Below are positions 15,999 to 25,688 of a DNA stretch of 64,000 bases, in pieces (the first letter of the stretch is position 1; each line of letters starts with the position of its first letter). The stretch covers positions 1-64,000 of the forward strand of contig NZ_CAMZOF010000017.1 in assembly GCF_947331435.1 (NCBI RefSeq), in the 5' to 3' direction. Made by a program: the position numbers and the translations under genes. This stretch comes from Pelagibius sp. Alg239-R121. Lineage in GTDB: Bacteria; Pseudomonadota; Alphaproteobacteria; Kiloniellales; Kiloniellaceae. Under the pieces are notes generated by a model that saw only the letters and a program-made list of their open reading frames with translations, was not told the DNA's origin and ran no database searches.

Positions 15999-17978
15999 TC
16001 AGGCGGTTTTAACCGAGGTCAGGAAGCTTCCTATCTCCTGGCCCAGCCTGTTTGCTTGTTCGGACAGGTCCGATGCCAGGTCCTTCACTTGATTTGCCGC
16101 CTGACTGGTTTCACCGGTGGCGTTGCTGACCTCAGCAATGTTGGTGGTAACCTGAGAAGTTCCGGCGGAGGCTTCCTGCACGTTCTTCGAAATCTCCTGT
16201 GTCACTGCGCTTTGTTCCTCTACTGCAGATGAGATCGCCGTTGCAATCTCTGCCATCTGTTCGATGGTTCCATTCACACGCTCGATGGCCGTCACGGCAT
16301 CGACGGTAGAATTTTGCATCGCAGTAATCTGTTGGCTGATCTCTTCTGTTGCCTTCGCAGTTTGATTAGCGAGAGATTTAACCTCGCCAGCCACAACGGC
16401 GAAGCCTTTTCCGGCATCGCCCGCACGAGCAGCTTCAATCGTAGCATTGAGCGCTAACAGGTTAGTCTGCTCAGCGATATCCTGGATCAGGTTGACTACC
16501 GCGCCAATTTTTTGTGCTGCGTCGGCAAGAGCGTTCATGGTTTCGCATGTCCGATCTGCTTCGTCTTTTGCCTGATTGGAAACGTTCGCTGACTGTGCCA
16601 TTTGGCGGCTGATTTCCAGGATCGCACTGTTTAGTTCCCCAGATGAAGCGGCTACCGTCCCGACGTTTGCCGAAGCCGACTCTGCCGCCTGTGCAGCCAT
16701 GCTCGACCGCTCGCTGGTTTGGGTTGCCGTGTCGGTCATGCTCTTGGCTGTGCTGTCTAGCTGTATGGATGCTGACGTCACAGTTCCGAGCGCCTGGCTA
16801 ACGGTCTTGTCGAATGCAGTAATCAAGCTCTCGACGGCTTGCGCCCGCTGCGCCTGAGTTTCGCGCTGTTTGCTTTGTTCGGCTTCCAGGCGATCCCGCT
16901 CCAAGGCGTTTTCCTTAAACACAAGGACGGCCCGGGCAATATCGCCAATTTCATCCTTGTTGTTTGTTGATGGGATTTCTTGCACCGTATCACCCTCCGA
17001 GAGAGCCACTATGGCTTGGGTCATCCTTTGGATCGGCTTGCTGACGCTTCGGCCGATCGTAACGCCGAGAATCACGGCAATTCCGAGAACGGCCAAACAG
17101 ACGGTTACGAAGATAGTTTCTGTCAAGTCCCGCGCTTCGTCGAGCGAGGCCTCGGCCACGACGAGGCCTTCCTCTGCGACAGCAAATGTGCGTTCAAAGT
17201 CATCTTTCATGCGTGCGAAGGTATCGCTCAGCTTTGGCTCTGTCTCCTTTAAGAGCATTCGGGTCTCCGCCCATGCGTGAAAATCCTTGTCATAGGTGTC
17301 CATCAAACCGGAGAGCTCCTGTTTGAGGGCATGAGGTAAGTTCTCATTCGCCAACAATTCATCAAATTCCTGCCGCCGCTCCTCGATGCGGAGAATGTAT
17401 TTTTTTTCGCCACGCAGCATGAAGTCCTTTTCGTGTCTACGCATCATGAGCATTTTTACTGTCAGAGCATCGGCGCCGACTTCTTTTAGCTTACTTTCGA
17501 CCGCATGAATGGCTTCTCGAAGAGCTCCTTGAAGGCCGCTGTTCTCGTTCACACCTAGCTGCTTGTTTAGTTTGACGACCTTTTTAAACAATTCGGCGTG
17601 CTCAGCAATTCCAGCTTTCAGGTGGGTCACTTCCTCCTGGATCTGCGCAGTAACTTCCATGGTTGCAAGTTCCTCGAGTGACCTTGTCACTCTGTTCTCC
17701 GCCTCTTCGTACTCTGCGATTGTGTTGAGATCTCGGCGTATTATGAAGTCCTTTTTCCGGCGGCGCATCTGAAGAGTGCCGTTCTCAATGTTTTTAGAAA
17801 CCTGCGCGAGACGTGCGTGCTGCTGAAGCGAATCGAAAGCCTGTTTCATGTTCATATCGCCGAACAAATAGGTGCCACTTAACACTATCGTTGAAGCGAT
17901 GCTTAGCGCAGATAACACGCTAATTCGAAATGAAATTCGAAACTGTTCTAGAGCGGCAGTGATGTTAAGTCGAAACAT
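15999..17978 (-). CDS. Methyl-accepting chemotaxis protein with HBM-type sensor
   Basis: A 659-residue chemoreceptor. TM1 is around residues 18-38. A long all-helical periplasmic region (about 40-285) contains paired KDFIIR / KDFMLR motifs, typical of the helical bimodular (HBM) ligand domain. TM2 is around 290-310, followed by HAMP and the cytoplasmic signalling domain. The hairpin tip [30 protein letters not shown] is canonical. HBM receptors sense small organic acids or similar ligands; the ligand here is unknown. No che genes are adjacent. The next gene on this strand is a separate outer-membrane protein. Confidence 0.93.
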   Translation of the reverse strand: MFRLNITAALEQFRISFRISVLSALSIASTIVLSGTYLFGDMNMKQAFDSLQQHARLAQVSKNIENGTLQMRRRKKDFIIRRDLNTIAEYEEAENRVTRSLEELATMEVTAQIQEEVTHLKAGIAEHAELFKKVVKLNKQLGVNENSGLQGALREAIHAVESKLKEVGADALTVKMLMMRRHEKDFMLRGEKKYILRIEERRQEFDELLANENLPHALKQELSGLMDTYDKDFHAWAETRMLLKETEPKLSDTFARMKDDFERTFAVAEEGLVVAEASLDEARDLTETIFVTVCLAVLGIAVILGVTIGRSVSKPIQRMTQAIVALSEGDTVQEIPSTNNKDEIGDIARAVLVFKENALERDRLEAEQSKQRETQAQRAQAVESLITAFDKTVSQALGTVTSASIQLDSTAKSMTDTATQTSERSSMAAQAAESASANVGTVAASSGELNSAILEISRQMAQSANVSNQAKDEADRTCETMNALADAAQKIGAVVNLIQDIAEQTNLLALNATIEAARAGDAGKGFAVVAGEVKSLANQTAKATEEISQQITAMQNSTVDAVTAIERVNGTIEQMAEIATAISSAVEEQSAVTQEISKNVQEASAGTSQVTTNIAEVSNATGETSQAANQVKDLASDLSEQANRLGQEIGSFLTSVKTA

Positions 17979-18327
17979 GAGCTAACCCTTTAGCTAAGAG
18001 CTTCACAACAGATGAAAACTCAATTTGCACAACACGAATAATATTTATATTATTCATTAATATCAATATGTTAGACGATAAAAATGAAAATAGTCTAAAA
18101 TGAAAATCGAAAATTTTGCATGACTCCAAAAACTTCACTTCTGGTGGTTAAAGCAAAGTGCTCTAATCGAGATTATCGATTACAAGTTCAATCTGCTGAT
18201 AGGCCTGACGCGCACCATCTGCACTGCTCCATGCACTCACTGTTTCATTGCGAAAACTGCGAATTGTTCTTCGCGAAATGAGGTGGCGTTTGATTTTGAA
18301 GGTGTTGTAGGACGCCGCACGAGTTAC
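17979..18327. other. A/T-rich intergenic region upstream of the chemoreceptor
   Basis: No gene. A palindrome GAATAATA-TTTA-TATTATTC at 18036-18055 could be a regulator site for the chemoreceptor promoter. Confidence 0.4.
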
Positions 18328-19170
18328 CTAAAATCGCCAGTTGATACCAACGCGAATCATGGCACTTCTCAAATCCAAGTCGACCCCTCGACTGAATTCA
18401 CTGGGCCCTGCTATGCAATTGGGGCCACAGCCGGAAGAAATATCTGCTTCCCCTAAATCGACATAGAGAGCGTCCAGCTTTACCGACCAGTTTTTCGAGA
18501 GTGCATACTCAAGGCCGGCTCCGGCAGTCCACCCAATTTCGACAATGTCTTTACTTGCCGGATATTGATAGGGGTAAAAGCTGGCAGTTGGGCCTGTATT
18601 GACAAAGTCTGAGCTGATCTCAATGCCGCCAAAGGCCGTGCCACCGGTTCCATAAACCATCAGGCGATCTGAAACGATATGCCCGAGTCTGAGGCGCGCG
18701 GTACCGAGCCATTTCCATTCAGCCGTTGTTGTGAACAGGGGGCGGGTGAACGCGGGTATGCCGTAAAACAGGTCGAACTGTGAGTCATTTGATTCCGCCA
18801 CTTCGATCGAGGAGTGCTGTAGATCAAATTCGAAGCCGATGATACTTCGGTCAATCAGGTAATTATAACCAACTTGTCCGCCGCCGCTAAAGCCATCACC
18901 TTCAGAACTTGAACCAGGTACATTTATGCAAAAAGGCCCATCTTCAACATCCAAAGCATCAGTGCATGTGGGAGATAAATTGCTGTAAGCGATACCCCAT
19001 CCGGCATTTGCTCCGATATAGATACCCTGCCAGTTCGAATAAGAGCCATCTTCTTGGCGGGCTGTAGCAGCTTTGATGTCAACCATCAGCGCCGGAACAA
19101 TCATTAGCAAAATAGAAAGAAGGCAGAGACACCTATTGATGCCCAAGCTCGTCTTGTTAATGTATCTCAT
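18328..19170 (-). CDS. Outer-membrane beta-barrel protein (Omp25/porin-like)
   Basis: About 280 residues from the ATG at 19168-19170. A signal peptide (positively charged start, then CLLSILLMIVPALM, cleavage around residue 35) is followed by WQGIYIGANAGWG, the usual first strand of alphaproteobacterial OmpA-like 8-stranded barrels. It ends in MIRVGINWRF with the terminal Phe needed for outer-membrane assembly. The strands alternate hydrophobic residues (GYNYLIDRSIIGFEFDLQH, SVKLDALYVDLG). The family includes Omp25/Omp31 surface proteins; the specific role is unknown. It is monocistronic. Confidence 0.85.
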   Translation of the reverse strand: MRYINKTSLGINRCLCLLSILLMIVPALMVDIKAATARQEDGSYSNWQGIYIGANAGWGIAYSNLSPTCTDALDVEDGPFCINVPGSSSEGDGFSGGGQVGYNYLIDRSIIGFEFDLQHSSIEVAESNDSQFDLFYGIPAFTRPLFTTTAEWKWLGTARLRLGHIVSDRLMVYGTGGTAFGGIEISSDFVNTGPTASFYPYQYPASKDIVEIGWTAGAGLEYALSKNWSVKLDALYVDLGEADISSGCGPNCIAGPSEFSRGVDLDLRSAMIRVGINWRF

Positions 19171-19925
19171 GGAATGGTCTCGATTGCTAATCCGTGAAAT
19201 CGAAAATATAAGATTCGGAGAAACGCGTTTCCGAAATGTTATGGCCAATATACCGGATGTTTATTAACATAATTGAAATATAAATCGCAATAAACAAATT
19301 TTTTTACTGCAGTTAAATATTTTTAATAAATGAAATAGTGTGTAATGAAGAGATTATAAAGATGTCTTTGTTATTTATTATTACCGTGGCTTCGCAAAAT
19401 ATTCACCGCATATATTTATCTGAGATCACCTAACAATGTTCGTGTAATGGGCTTTTCTTAACTTGCTGCCACATAGCAATTGGATCCGGTTGCCAGCGAA
19501 ACAGGGGCGTTGGACTATCACGTTCCACCGAAGTAAGTGATCAGGATGAACGGTTGTCCTAATCCTGTGTGGCTTTATGAAAATGCTTGCTGTCGATGAA
19601 TTCGACATCAGGCGAGGGTATTTTCTCGCTGCAGCTGAATACGCATTTTATTTTCTATTTTAAAGAGAATTTTGGATGACATATTTTGTGGATTCGGTAA
19701 GCGAAATAAGGAACTCCGCTATGAAAAAGGCCTCGTGTTTCCTAATTATCCTCCATTTGGTTAACATGAAAAATATACGCTTAAAGGTTGTTTCAAAAAT
19801 ATTGTTTTTATATTTGAAACAATAAGTACAAAATTATTTTCACCCCATTTTTACAAAATTTTTATTGACTAATTTCTTGAATTTCTAGATAGCTTCACGC
19901 GATTTTGGAATTCTGAGCACAAGCA
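19171..19925. other. Long A/T-rich intergenic region
   Basis: About 750 bases with many A/T runs and no supported gene. It holds the outer-membrane protein promoter and the promoter of the first histidine-rich gene. The short minus-strand frame at 19426-19608 has no recognisable content. Confidence 0.45.
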
Positions 19926-20336
19926 ATGACGAGACAGATCTGCGGACAAATAATGGAGACGAGCTTCGGTCGTTTGGCTCGGTTGCTACCCATTCTTGCT
20001 GTCTTGTATTTGGCCGTTTTTCCTCACTCCGCGCATTCCCAAATTCTCGACGATCGTGTTCATGGCCCGAAAGGACACGAGTTGTCCCACCATCACGAAC
20101 ACATATCCTCAAGTGATCGTGCTGTAGAAAGCAGTCCTGAAACAGGTCACTTCATAGGCGAGCATGACGAAGCCGGGTCGCACGGAAATTGCTCGTATCT
20201 TTGCGATTTCGTGCTGTTGACACCACGTGCAGGTTTTCTGCGGCGCGCCTTTCCTTCAATCTGGGCGCAGCCTACTGAGCAGCTCCGGATACAGGTTCTC
20301 TCCTCCGATCCGCCCCCGCCTCGTGTTCGATCCTGA
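19926..20336 (+). CDS. Histidine-rich secreted protein, copy 1 of a duplicated family
   Basis: 136 residues. A short basic start and a hydrophobic stretch (RLLPILAVLYLAVFPHSAHS) form a signal peptide or membrane anchor. The next 40 residues are rich in His, Asp and Glu (HELSHHHEHI). The conserved block NCSYLCDF follows, and the C-terminus ends SDPPPPRVRS. All these parts recur in the paralog at 21417. The composition suggests periplasmic metal binding, loosely like DUF2946 proteins, but I do not recognise a defined family. It is followed about 240 bases later by a PEP-CTERM protein, an arrangement repeated in the next pair. Confidence 0.65.
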   Translation: MTRQICGQIMETSFGRLARLLPILAVLYLAVFPHSAHSQILDDRVHGPKGHELSHHHEHISSSDRAVESSPETGHFIGEHDEAGSHGNCSYLCDFVLLTPRAGFLRRAFPSIWAQPTEQLRIQVLSSDPPPPRVRS

Positions 20337-20573
20337 AACCCCAATCGTGCCGTAAGTCAGCTGCATTTCCGTTTGTAAAGAGCGGAAGCACAAGTGCTTG
20401 CCAGACTCTGCTCGACTTCGTCGATCAGTGTGTAACGCAATAGTAAAACTGCTTCATTTTCTCGACAGTTCAATGCTAATGGGCTGAGGGGTGATCGTGT
20501 TAACTCGAGGAAACTTGGGTTATACGTATATCTGAATGTAATTTTCTTACTAGTTTAGGAAAAGATAAAATAA

Positions 20574-21230
20574 ATGAACAAAGTAAAGACTTTGATTAGG
20601 TGTAGTTCTGTACTTGTTGGGGGCATCCTGTTTCTTGCAGCATCCGGCGCACACGCGGGGCTCATTAATGTGAGCGAAATCCGAATTTACAATGCACTGA
20701 ACCAGGCACTTCAAGTCTCCGAAGTTGTTGCCATCGAAACCTCAACGGGTATTGATGTAGCGTTGGCTGAAAATGGAGCCACTGCGTCACATGGCGCTCT
20801 GGGTTCCAGATCTGACGGATCTGGACCGTCTTTTGCCATAGATGGTGTTGCTCCCGCAGCGCACCCATATGAGTTCCACTCAATCAATAGCGGAGTACCG
20901 GATTTTCTCATCATAACGTTTGACGATCCTGTCGAGCTCGACTCGTTATCGGTGTACGGCCGGCTGGGCCAATGGTCGCTTCGAGATGTTTACAATGTTG
21001 AATTTTACGATCTGAGCGGAAGTTTGCTTCACAGTCTTTTCGAATTTGATGCTCGTGGGTCAACACACATGGCAATGGCAGAATTGCCTGATACCTCGGA
21101 GCACTTTTCGGCTGTTGCTGTTGCCGAGCCAGCCACTTTGGCTCTCCTGGGGTTGGGACTTTTGGGGTTGGGATTTGCGGGGGCGCGGTTTGGGTGTCTC
21201 AGGTCCTACAACCTGAACCGTACAGCGTAG
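20574..21230 (+). CDS. PEP-CTERM-type exported protein (discoidin-like)
   Basis: 218 residues. A signal peptide (SSVLVGGILFLAASGAHA, cleavage near residue 28) is followed by a beta-rich domain. NVSEIRIYNAL, then FAIDGV, then FLIITFDDPVELDSLSVYG, is reminiscent of F5/8C (discoidin) carbohydrate-binding folds. The tail AEPATLALLGLGLLGLGFAGAR is a PEP-CTERM sorting signal with the first Pro of the usual VPEP replaced by Ala. Such signals are cut by an exosortase, which is not in this window. The AGGAAAAG ribosome site is good. It is probably cotranscribed or co-evolving with the preceding histidine-rich gene. Confidence 0.75.
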   Translation: MNKVKTLIRCSSVLVGGILFLAASGAHAGLINVSEIRIYNALNQALQVSEVVAIETSTGIDVALAENGATASHGALGSRSDGSGPSFAIDGVAPAAHPYEFHSINSGVPDFLIITFDDPVELDSLSVYGRLGQWSLRDVYNVEFYDLSGSLLHSLFEFDARGSTHMAMAELPDTSEHFSAVAVAEPATLALLGLGLLGLGFAGARFGCLRSYNLNRTA

Positions 21231-21416
21231 AAAAGCTTCGTTTTGCCACATAACCGTTTTGATTGGTTCGGTAAGCGGTCCGTTCTGTTATGCGCGGAAG
21301 GGGACGCAATTCTTAACCGAGGTAAGAGGACGGGCGGCTTGTGACGGCCGGTGCTTCTGGGGCGAACACGCTCCTCCTAACTCAGGTCGTCGAGTTCAGA
21401 TCTATGGAGAGCGGTG

Positions 21417-21833
21417 ATGGGTTTGGTTGACAGAGTACACAGGATGAAAGCTACAGGGAGTTTTGGCCGCATGGGCCGGCTACTGCCCTTTCTTTCTGTC
21501 CTCTATATCGCCGTTTTTCCTCATTCGGTGCATTCCTACATTCTCCACGACCACGCTCACAGCCAACACGACCATCAGACTGCGCTTCATCAAGAGCAAT
21601 TGTCGTTGAGGGAAGAGGCCGGAAACGAACTCCCTGAAACGGACTCTTCGGAAAGCGGATACCATCAAACGGCGTCACACGAAGACTGTTCGTTTCTTTG
21701 CGACTTTATGCTGCCTATATCAAAAAATTGTGCGCATTCGATTGCTTTAATTTCAACGAAGACATGGTGTGTCGTGCGCGCATGGACACACATTCTTACT
21801 ACTGACCCGCCTCCGCCCCGAGTTCAACCCTGA
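21417..21833 (+). CDS. Histidine-rich secreted protein, copy 2
   Basis: About 138 residues, paralogous to the gene at 19926. It shares GRxxRLLPxLxVLYxAVFPHSxHS, then a His-rich stretch (HDHAHSQHDHQTALHQEQ), the DCSFLCDF block and the TDPPPPRVQP end. I place the start at the ATG at 21417, which has GGAGAG five bases upstream; a Met at 21444 aligns with an internal Met of copy 1. The two Cys in CSFLC plus the His cluster suggest metal or redox chemistry in the periplasm (inference). It again precedes a PEP-CTERM protein, by about 130 bases. Confidence 0.65.
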   Translation: MGLVDRVHRMKATGSFGRMGRLLPFLSVLYIAVFPHSVHSYILHDHAHSQHDHQTALHQEQLSLREEAGNELPETDSSESGYHQTASHEDCSFLCDFMLPISKNCAHSIALISTKTWCVVRAWTHILTTDPPPPRVQP

Positions 21834-21962
21834 AATTCTAGTCGTGCCAAAAGCCAATCGGGATTTCCGCTACCTATCGGCAGGGAAATGAACGACTGGC
21901 ACCTATTTTTCAACACAGCTCAGAGAACTCATACAGCGGTGTGAGTTAGGATTGAAAGTATC

Positions 21963-22808
21963 ATGTCCAAAATTTCAATGACCCTATGCGGCGTTGTATT
22001 GGTTGCGCTTTATGCCAGCTCAAATGAAGTTGCCGCCGCGCCCGTAACCGAGTGGGACTACGCGGTCTCGGCCGGGTTTTCCAACTTTAGTCCAGAAGCA
22101 CCCGATCAAAATTCAGATCCAAATCGGGACACCAACAGAGGCGTAGTTGGGGACAACGTAGCCTTTGGTTCTCCAACTCGATTGCGGTGGGGGACGCCTC
22201 TAACGCCGGCGAGTGAGCCGGGAAGCGCCTTAAGCGTCACATCATATACTGGTGGGGACGGGCAGCGCGTTGCTACAAACGGAGAGGCTGTTGAAGGTTT
22301 CACGTTGACGCACGACAATAGGCTTCTCCAAGGGCCATTTGGTAATCTGGAAAGCTTTCAATTGACTGTCGGACTTGAGTTTCGCCCGGACGGCGGGCTC
22401 GTAGAGTACATGCCGATCACTCTTGATTTTAGTTATCGAGAGCAACGGACAGACGATTGTCTGATCGACGACCCCCTTTGCATAGATGTTCTTGTTTTGG
22501 AGAACCCTGAAGAACTCGTACAGTCATTCGTTCTCGACGGCGAGCTCTATTCTGTCGAGGTATTGCTTGCAGACTTCGGGCCTCTATCGGACGACGCTTG
22601 CGGGCTTGCAGGTGCGGCCTTTGGATGCTTTGGGGTCGCGACGCATGAAACTGGAAATGAGGTAAGGGAGTACCAGTCGAGTGTCAGAATAAGTTCTGAC
22701 GCCACAGGCCCGACTGTCGCGGTTCCCGAGCCGGGGACTTTAGCACTATTTGGTTCCAGCTTGATGTTCCTCGGATTGGCACGGCGCCGCAAAGTTCTCA
22801 AGCGCTGA
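21963..22808 (+). CDS. PEP-CTERM exported protein (THxN-like)
   Basis: 281 residues. A signal peptide (CGVVLVALYASSNEVAA) is followed by a long beta-rich domain. Its GFTLTHDNRLL motif is like the THxN block of one named PEP-CTERM family. Four Cys cluster around residues 170-220. The C-terminus VPEPGTLALFGSSLMFLGLARRRK is a full PEP-CTERM signal (VPEP, hydrophobic helix, basic end) for exosortase sorting. The protein is likely destined for the surface or matrix. It differs from the PEP-CTERM protein of the first pair, so the partners of the duplicated His-rich genes are not themselves close paralogs. Confidence 0.8.
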   Translation: MSKISMTLCGVVLVALYASSNEVAAAPVTEWDYAVSAGFSNFSPEAPDQNSDPNRDTNRGVVGDNVAFGSPTRLRWGTPLTPASEPGSALSVTSYTGGDGQRVATNGEAVEGFTLTHDNRLLQGPFGNLESFQLTVGLEFRPDGGLVEYMPITLDFSYREQRTDDCLIDDPLCIDVLVLENPEELVQSFVLDGELYSVEVLLADFGPLSDDACGLAGAAFGCFGVATHETGNEVREYQSSVRISSDATGPTVAVPEPGTLALFGSSLMFLGLARRRKVLKR

Positions 22809-22968
22809 CGACTTTGGGGTCTCCGGACCAACGTGCATGATCGCGCCTTACCGGAGGCCCCAACGTCCAGTCATGAATACCCGCGTTGCGCTTCCAACGT
22901 CACGGATTGAGTCGCAGCGGGGACTCGACCGCGTTCAAGGCGCAACCTTCAGTTTTCAGGATGTCTAC

Positions 22969-23352
22969 ATGTCATTTAAGGCTCATGAACTACTAAATAC
23001 CCAGATTGCGCAGCGTATACGTGCCCGTCGTCTCGCGCTTGGATTGACACAAACTGACGTTGCCGAAGCTCTTGGCGTTTCTTTTCAGCAGCTACAAAAA
23101 TACGAAAGAGGCGTGAATAGGATTGGTGCCGTACAACTCTACACACTGGCCGATTTACTGGACGTATCGATCAATTTCTTTTTTAGGAATGGCGACGCTG
23201 ATGGGTTGCTTTGCAATGGCGTCGATCAAGATCTTGCCAGGTCAAACCAATCGGCACGTCTGATTGAGGCATTTTATGCGATTCCATCTGCGGAGGTCAG
23301 AGCCAGCGTGTTCAAGTTCCTTCGTTCGCTCGACAAAACCAAGGCACAGTGA
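22969..23352 (+). CDS. XRE-family transcriptional regulator
   Basis: About 127 residues from MSFKAHELLN. The start at 22969 has AGGATG upstream and is where homology begins; the in-frame ATG at 22837 is too early. The N-terminal HTH_3 domain is clear: RIRARRLALGLTQTDVAEALGVSFQQLQKYERGVNRIGAVQLYTLADLL. A short C-terminal helical tail follows (VRASVFKFLRSL). Close relatives in alphaproteobacteria act as small DNA-binding regulators. It follows the PEP-CTERM gene on the same strand and may control this group, but nothing shows this directly. Confidence 0.88.
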   Translation: MSFKAHELLNTQIAQRIRARRLALGLTQTDVAEALGVSFQQLQKYERGVNRIGAVQLYTLADLLDVSINFFFRNGDADGLLCNGVDQDLARSNQSARLIEAFYAIPSAEVRASVFKFLRSLDKTKAQ

Positions 23353-23379
23353 GGCTCTGGCGCTCGTAGGTCTGTCCGG

Positions 23380-23700
23380 CAATAACAACGTATTTCACGG
23401 TCTCTAGCAAACCGGTATTGCCTGGGTGTGCACTGCGATAACGCGCGCTCGATTGGTCAACACCGTTATTAGAACACGTCTGCTGTTGGCCCACATCATG
23501 CGTTTAGCAGACGTGACCCACGGCCTCTCGCTTCACGGCAGACAGCACCGCTTTTGCGACGCAAGTTTCTTGAGATTGACGTTATTTAGTATCTGTTCTG
23601 GGCGCAGTTTCTTCAGCTTCGCGCTCTCGTCCTCCAGAGCCCGCAACATGTGTACGTCCGACGCTTCGAGCCAGGCGAACTTGGCGTGTCATTTGATCCC
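23380..23700 (-). pseudogene. IS3-family transposase remnant (orfA end and orfB start)
   Basis: Reading the minus strand from about 23690 gives KFAWLEASDVHMLRALEDES followed by AKLKKLRPEQIL, close to the conserved end of IS3 OrfA. After frame changes come pieces like VGQQQTCSNNGVDQSSARYRS, matching the SERRAC...RxSxRYxS start of OrfB. Stop codons and frameshifts are present and the rest of the element is gone. Confidence 0.65.
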
Positions 23701-23787
23701 TTATTCGACAATACAATACGAAGTGTGCGATTCGCATCGCACCACAAAGTTGTGATTGCTGCATCCATCGAATGGGCAGTCTAAGGA

Positions 23788-24156
23788 TTACTTCTCAAGG
23801 CATCTTTCAATGGATTCAAGTAACTCGTCATTGTGAATGGGTTTGTATAAGGCATCACGGGCGCCAAGGCTTTTCGCAATTGCCAGAAAGTCGAAATTGC
23901 CTATGCGTGAACCTCCCGAGATCGCAATGATCCCTAATTCAGGGGCGATCTTTCTAAGTTCGGTGATCAATTCAAGGCCATCTTTTTCCGGCATCACGAT
24001 ATCGGCAACGACCAAGTCGATCGGGCGTTCCTTGATAGCTTTGATAGCTTCAGTTCCGTCGGCTGCAACCGTTACTTCGTGACCAGCGCCGGAAAGGGTA
24101 AAGTCGAGCATTTCACGAACAAGTATCTCATCATCCACTACCAGTATTCTTGCCAT
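23788..24156 (-). CDS. Single-domain response regulator (CheY-like)
   Basis: About 122 residues, one REC domain. ILVVDDE holds the acidic pair, VVADIVMPEKDG holds the phospho-accepting Asp near residue 53, ISGG has the Ser/Thr, and YKPI has the Lys. The ATG at 24156 is chosen because a strong GGAGGG site lies just before it; the open frame extends upstream without support. There is no output domain, so it acts by protein contact, perhaps in chemotaxis or a phosphorelay with one of the hybrid kinases in the window (inference). It stands alone between IS remnants. Confidence 0.88.
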   Translation of the reverse strand: MARILVVDDEILVREMLDFTLSGAGHEVTVAADGTEAIKAIKERPIDLVVADIVMPEKDGLELITELRKIAPELGIIAISGGSRIGNFDFLAIAKSLGARDALYKPIHNDELLESIERCLEK

Positions 24157-24443
24157 TTCATCCCTCCACGTGAACCCATCATATAGCTTAAACAAAGTGT
24201 TGTCTTTATCGCCTTGAGTTATGGAGCAATAAAATGCAACCCCTGGCGGGGCGCTTAATATGAAAAATAACATAATAACTGTCAGTAGAATATCAGACTT
24301 AGGTTATGAACTTGCATGTCATCACGCGTTAGACGATTAGTTTGTGGCTGTTGCCACTACGCGGTTGCGGAGGTGACTGGATGCACGCAAAACCTCGCGT
24401 AATTTGAGGGATTGTGATTCGTTGTCTCTGTGGAGGCGCGACG

Positions 24444-24960
24444 ATGTATATGAACAGTCTTTTGGTTTTATCGGATCATCTGAAAGGTCTGAGCAAGTAT
24501 TGCGATCCGGTGGAATTACTTGATGCCAAGGTGGACTTTGAGTTTTTTCGAGGGTGGTTGGTCGAGGGTTCGGTATGGCGATGGTGTTAAGGGTGGCCGG
24601 CTGCCCTTTGACCCAGTGTCGATGTGCAAGGTTTTGATCCTGCAAGCCCAGCACAATCTCTCGGATGCGCGGGTGGAGTATATGATCCGGGATCGGCTTT
24701 CCTGGATGCGGTTTCGGGGCTTTGATCATAGCGCAGCGACTCCCGACGAGAACACGATCCGGCTCAATCGTAACAAGTTGATCGGGACAGGGACGCTGCA
24801 ATGGGTGATGAAAGCCTTTGATTGGCAACTTCAAAAGAAGGGTTATCTGCCAATGTTGGGGCAGATAACCGACGCCAGCCTGGTGCCGGCACCCAAGCAA
24901 CGCAACGCAGAGAGCAAGAAAGCAGACATCAAGTCTGGCAAACAGCGAATGAGATCTGGA
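24444..24960 (+). pseudogene. IS5-family transposase, frameshifted and truncated
   Basis: The first frame (ATG at 24444 after GGAGGCG) reads LSDHLKGLSKYCDPVELLDAK and stops near 24587. The body continues in another frame: YGDGVKGGRLPFDPVSMCKV, then HNLSDARVEYMIRDRLSWMRF, then QITDASLVPAPKQRN. These blocks belong to IS5-group transposases. The catalytic C-terminal half is missing after about 24950. Confidence 0.8.
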
Positions 24961-25025
24961 TTCGGACACCCAGCCGAGCCATAGAGGTGGTAGCGGGGTA
25001 GGGTCTCGAATAGCATCGGCAGCTT

Positions 25026-25248
25026 GTTTTATCTCCACAGTAGCTTGGATGGGCAGCACAGTACGTCCCACCTACCGGCCGTGGTTGATGTGGTTCTCCA
25101 CGAAGCGCTCGAGTCGATCCTAATGATCGCTAAGCGTCTCGGAATCGCTCACAACATTGGTACGCGGCTCACGGTGGAGTTGATGAAGACAGGAGCAATA
25201 CGTGTGATCACTGCCTGGGCGCACTTAAATGCCTACGCAATCAATTAG
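25026..25248 (+). pseudogene. RHE_PE00001/DUF1612-like protein, C-terminal fragment A
   Basis: About 70 residues (SLDGQHSTSHLPAVVDVVLHEAL, MIAKRLGIAHNIGTRL, then AWAHLNAYAIN) resemble the C-terminal helix-turn-helix region of RHE_PE00001/DUF1612 proteins of alphaproteobacterial plasmids. A second copy lies at 42640-42879. Both copies stand just upstream of the repeated 48-bp regulatory element. The N-terminal part is absent. Confidence 0.5.
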
Positions 25249-25660
25249 GTTGTTAGCCGCTGGCAAGAATCCTCGAACTTCCTAACAACCTTTACTGCTT
25301 GCCAATCGACATCTCGGAGTTACCCGGCCCAGTCATCGTGCCAAAAAACCACTGGCAGCGATCAGTTCCCTGATAGGGCCGTGACCCCTCACGTGGTGTT
25401 TACGGTTTTTAAATGAACAATGTTTAAACAATTCCTATAAAGCATAAACGTTTTGCAAATTCGCGAGGTCCTCGAAGTATCACAGGAAAGTCCACGTCAA
25501 TGAAACCACAGTTGCTTGTGGCTTCCTTAGGTTTTTGAGGCAGGGAATCCGAGAAACCGTCGTCATCATATCCATCAATTAACACGGAATAAATCTCAAT
25601 GAGTACCCAATCTAGTAACTCGATTAAGGCTAGTAGGTGGGACGTACTGTGCTGCCCATC
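25048..25660. repeat. 28-bp inverted repeat bracketing element A
   Basis: 25048-25075 and 25633-25660 are perfect inverted copies of each other (GATGGGCAGCACAGTACGTC and the 8 bases after it). The second copy lies antisense at the 5' end of the sensor gene at 25689. It is a piece of the DUF1612-like fragment duplicated in inverse orientation, so a rearrangement occurred here. Confidence 0.7.
25402..25449 (+). promoter_or_regulatory. Triple TAAAC element, copy A (orphan)
   Basis: It has ACGGTTTTTAAAT, GTTTAAAC and CATAAAC. The half-sites are at offsets 9, 24 and 44, as in copies C and D (43027, 60498). No intact gene follows on this strand, although the next 50 bases still resemble the region after copy B. 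The element appears to have outlived its gene module. Confidence 0.6.
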
Positions 25661-25688
25661 TAGGCTGACGAAGAGGAGCGATTCGATT

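Noticed and set aside
18036-18055. The A/T palindrome as a terminator
   Set aside because: It is pure A/T with a weak stem and lies upstream of the chemoreceptor start rather than after a gene.
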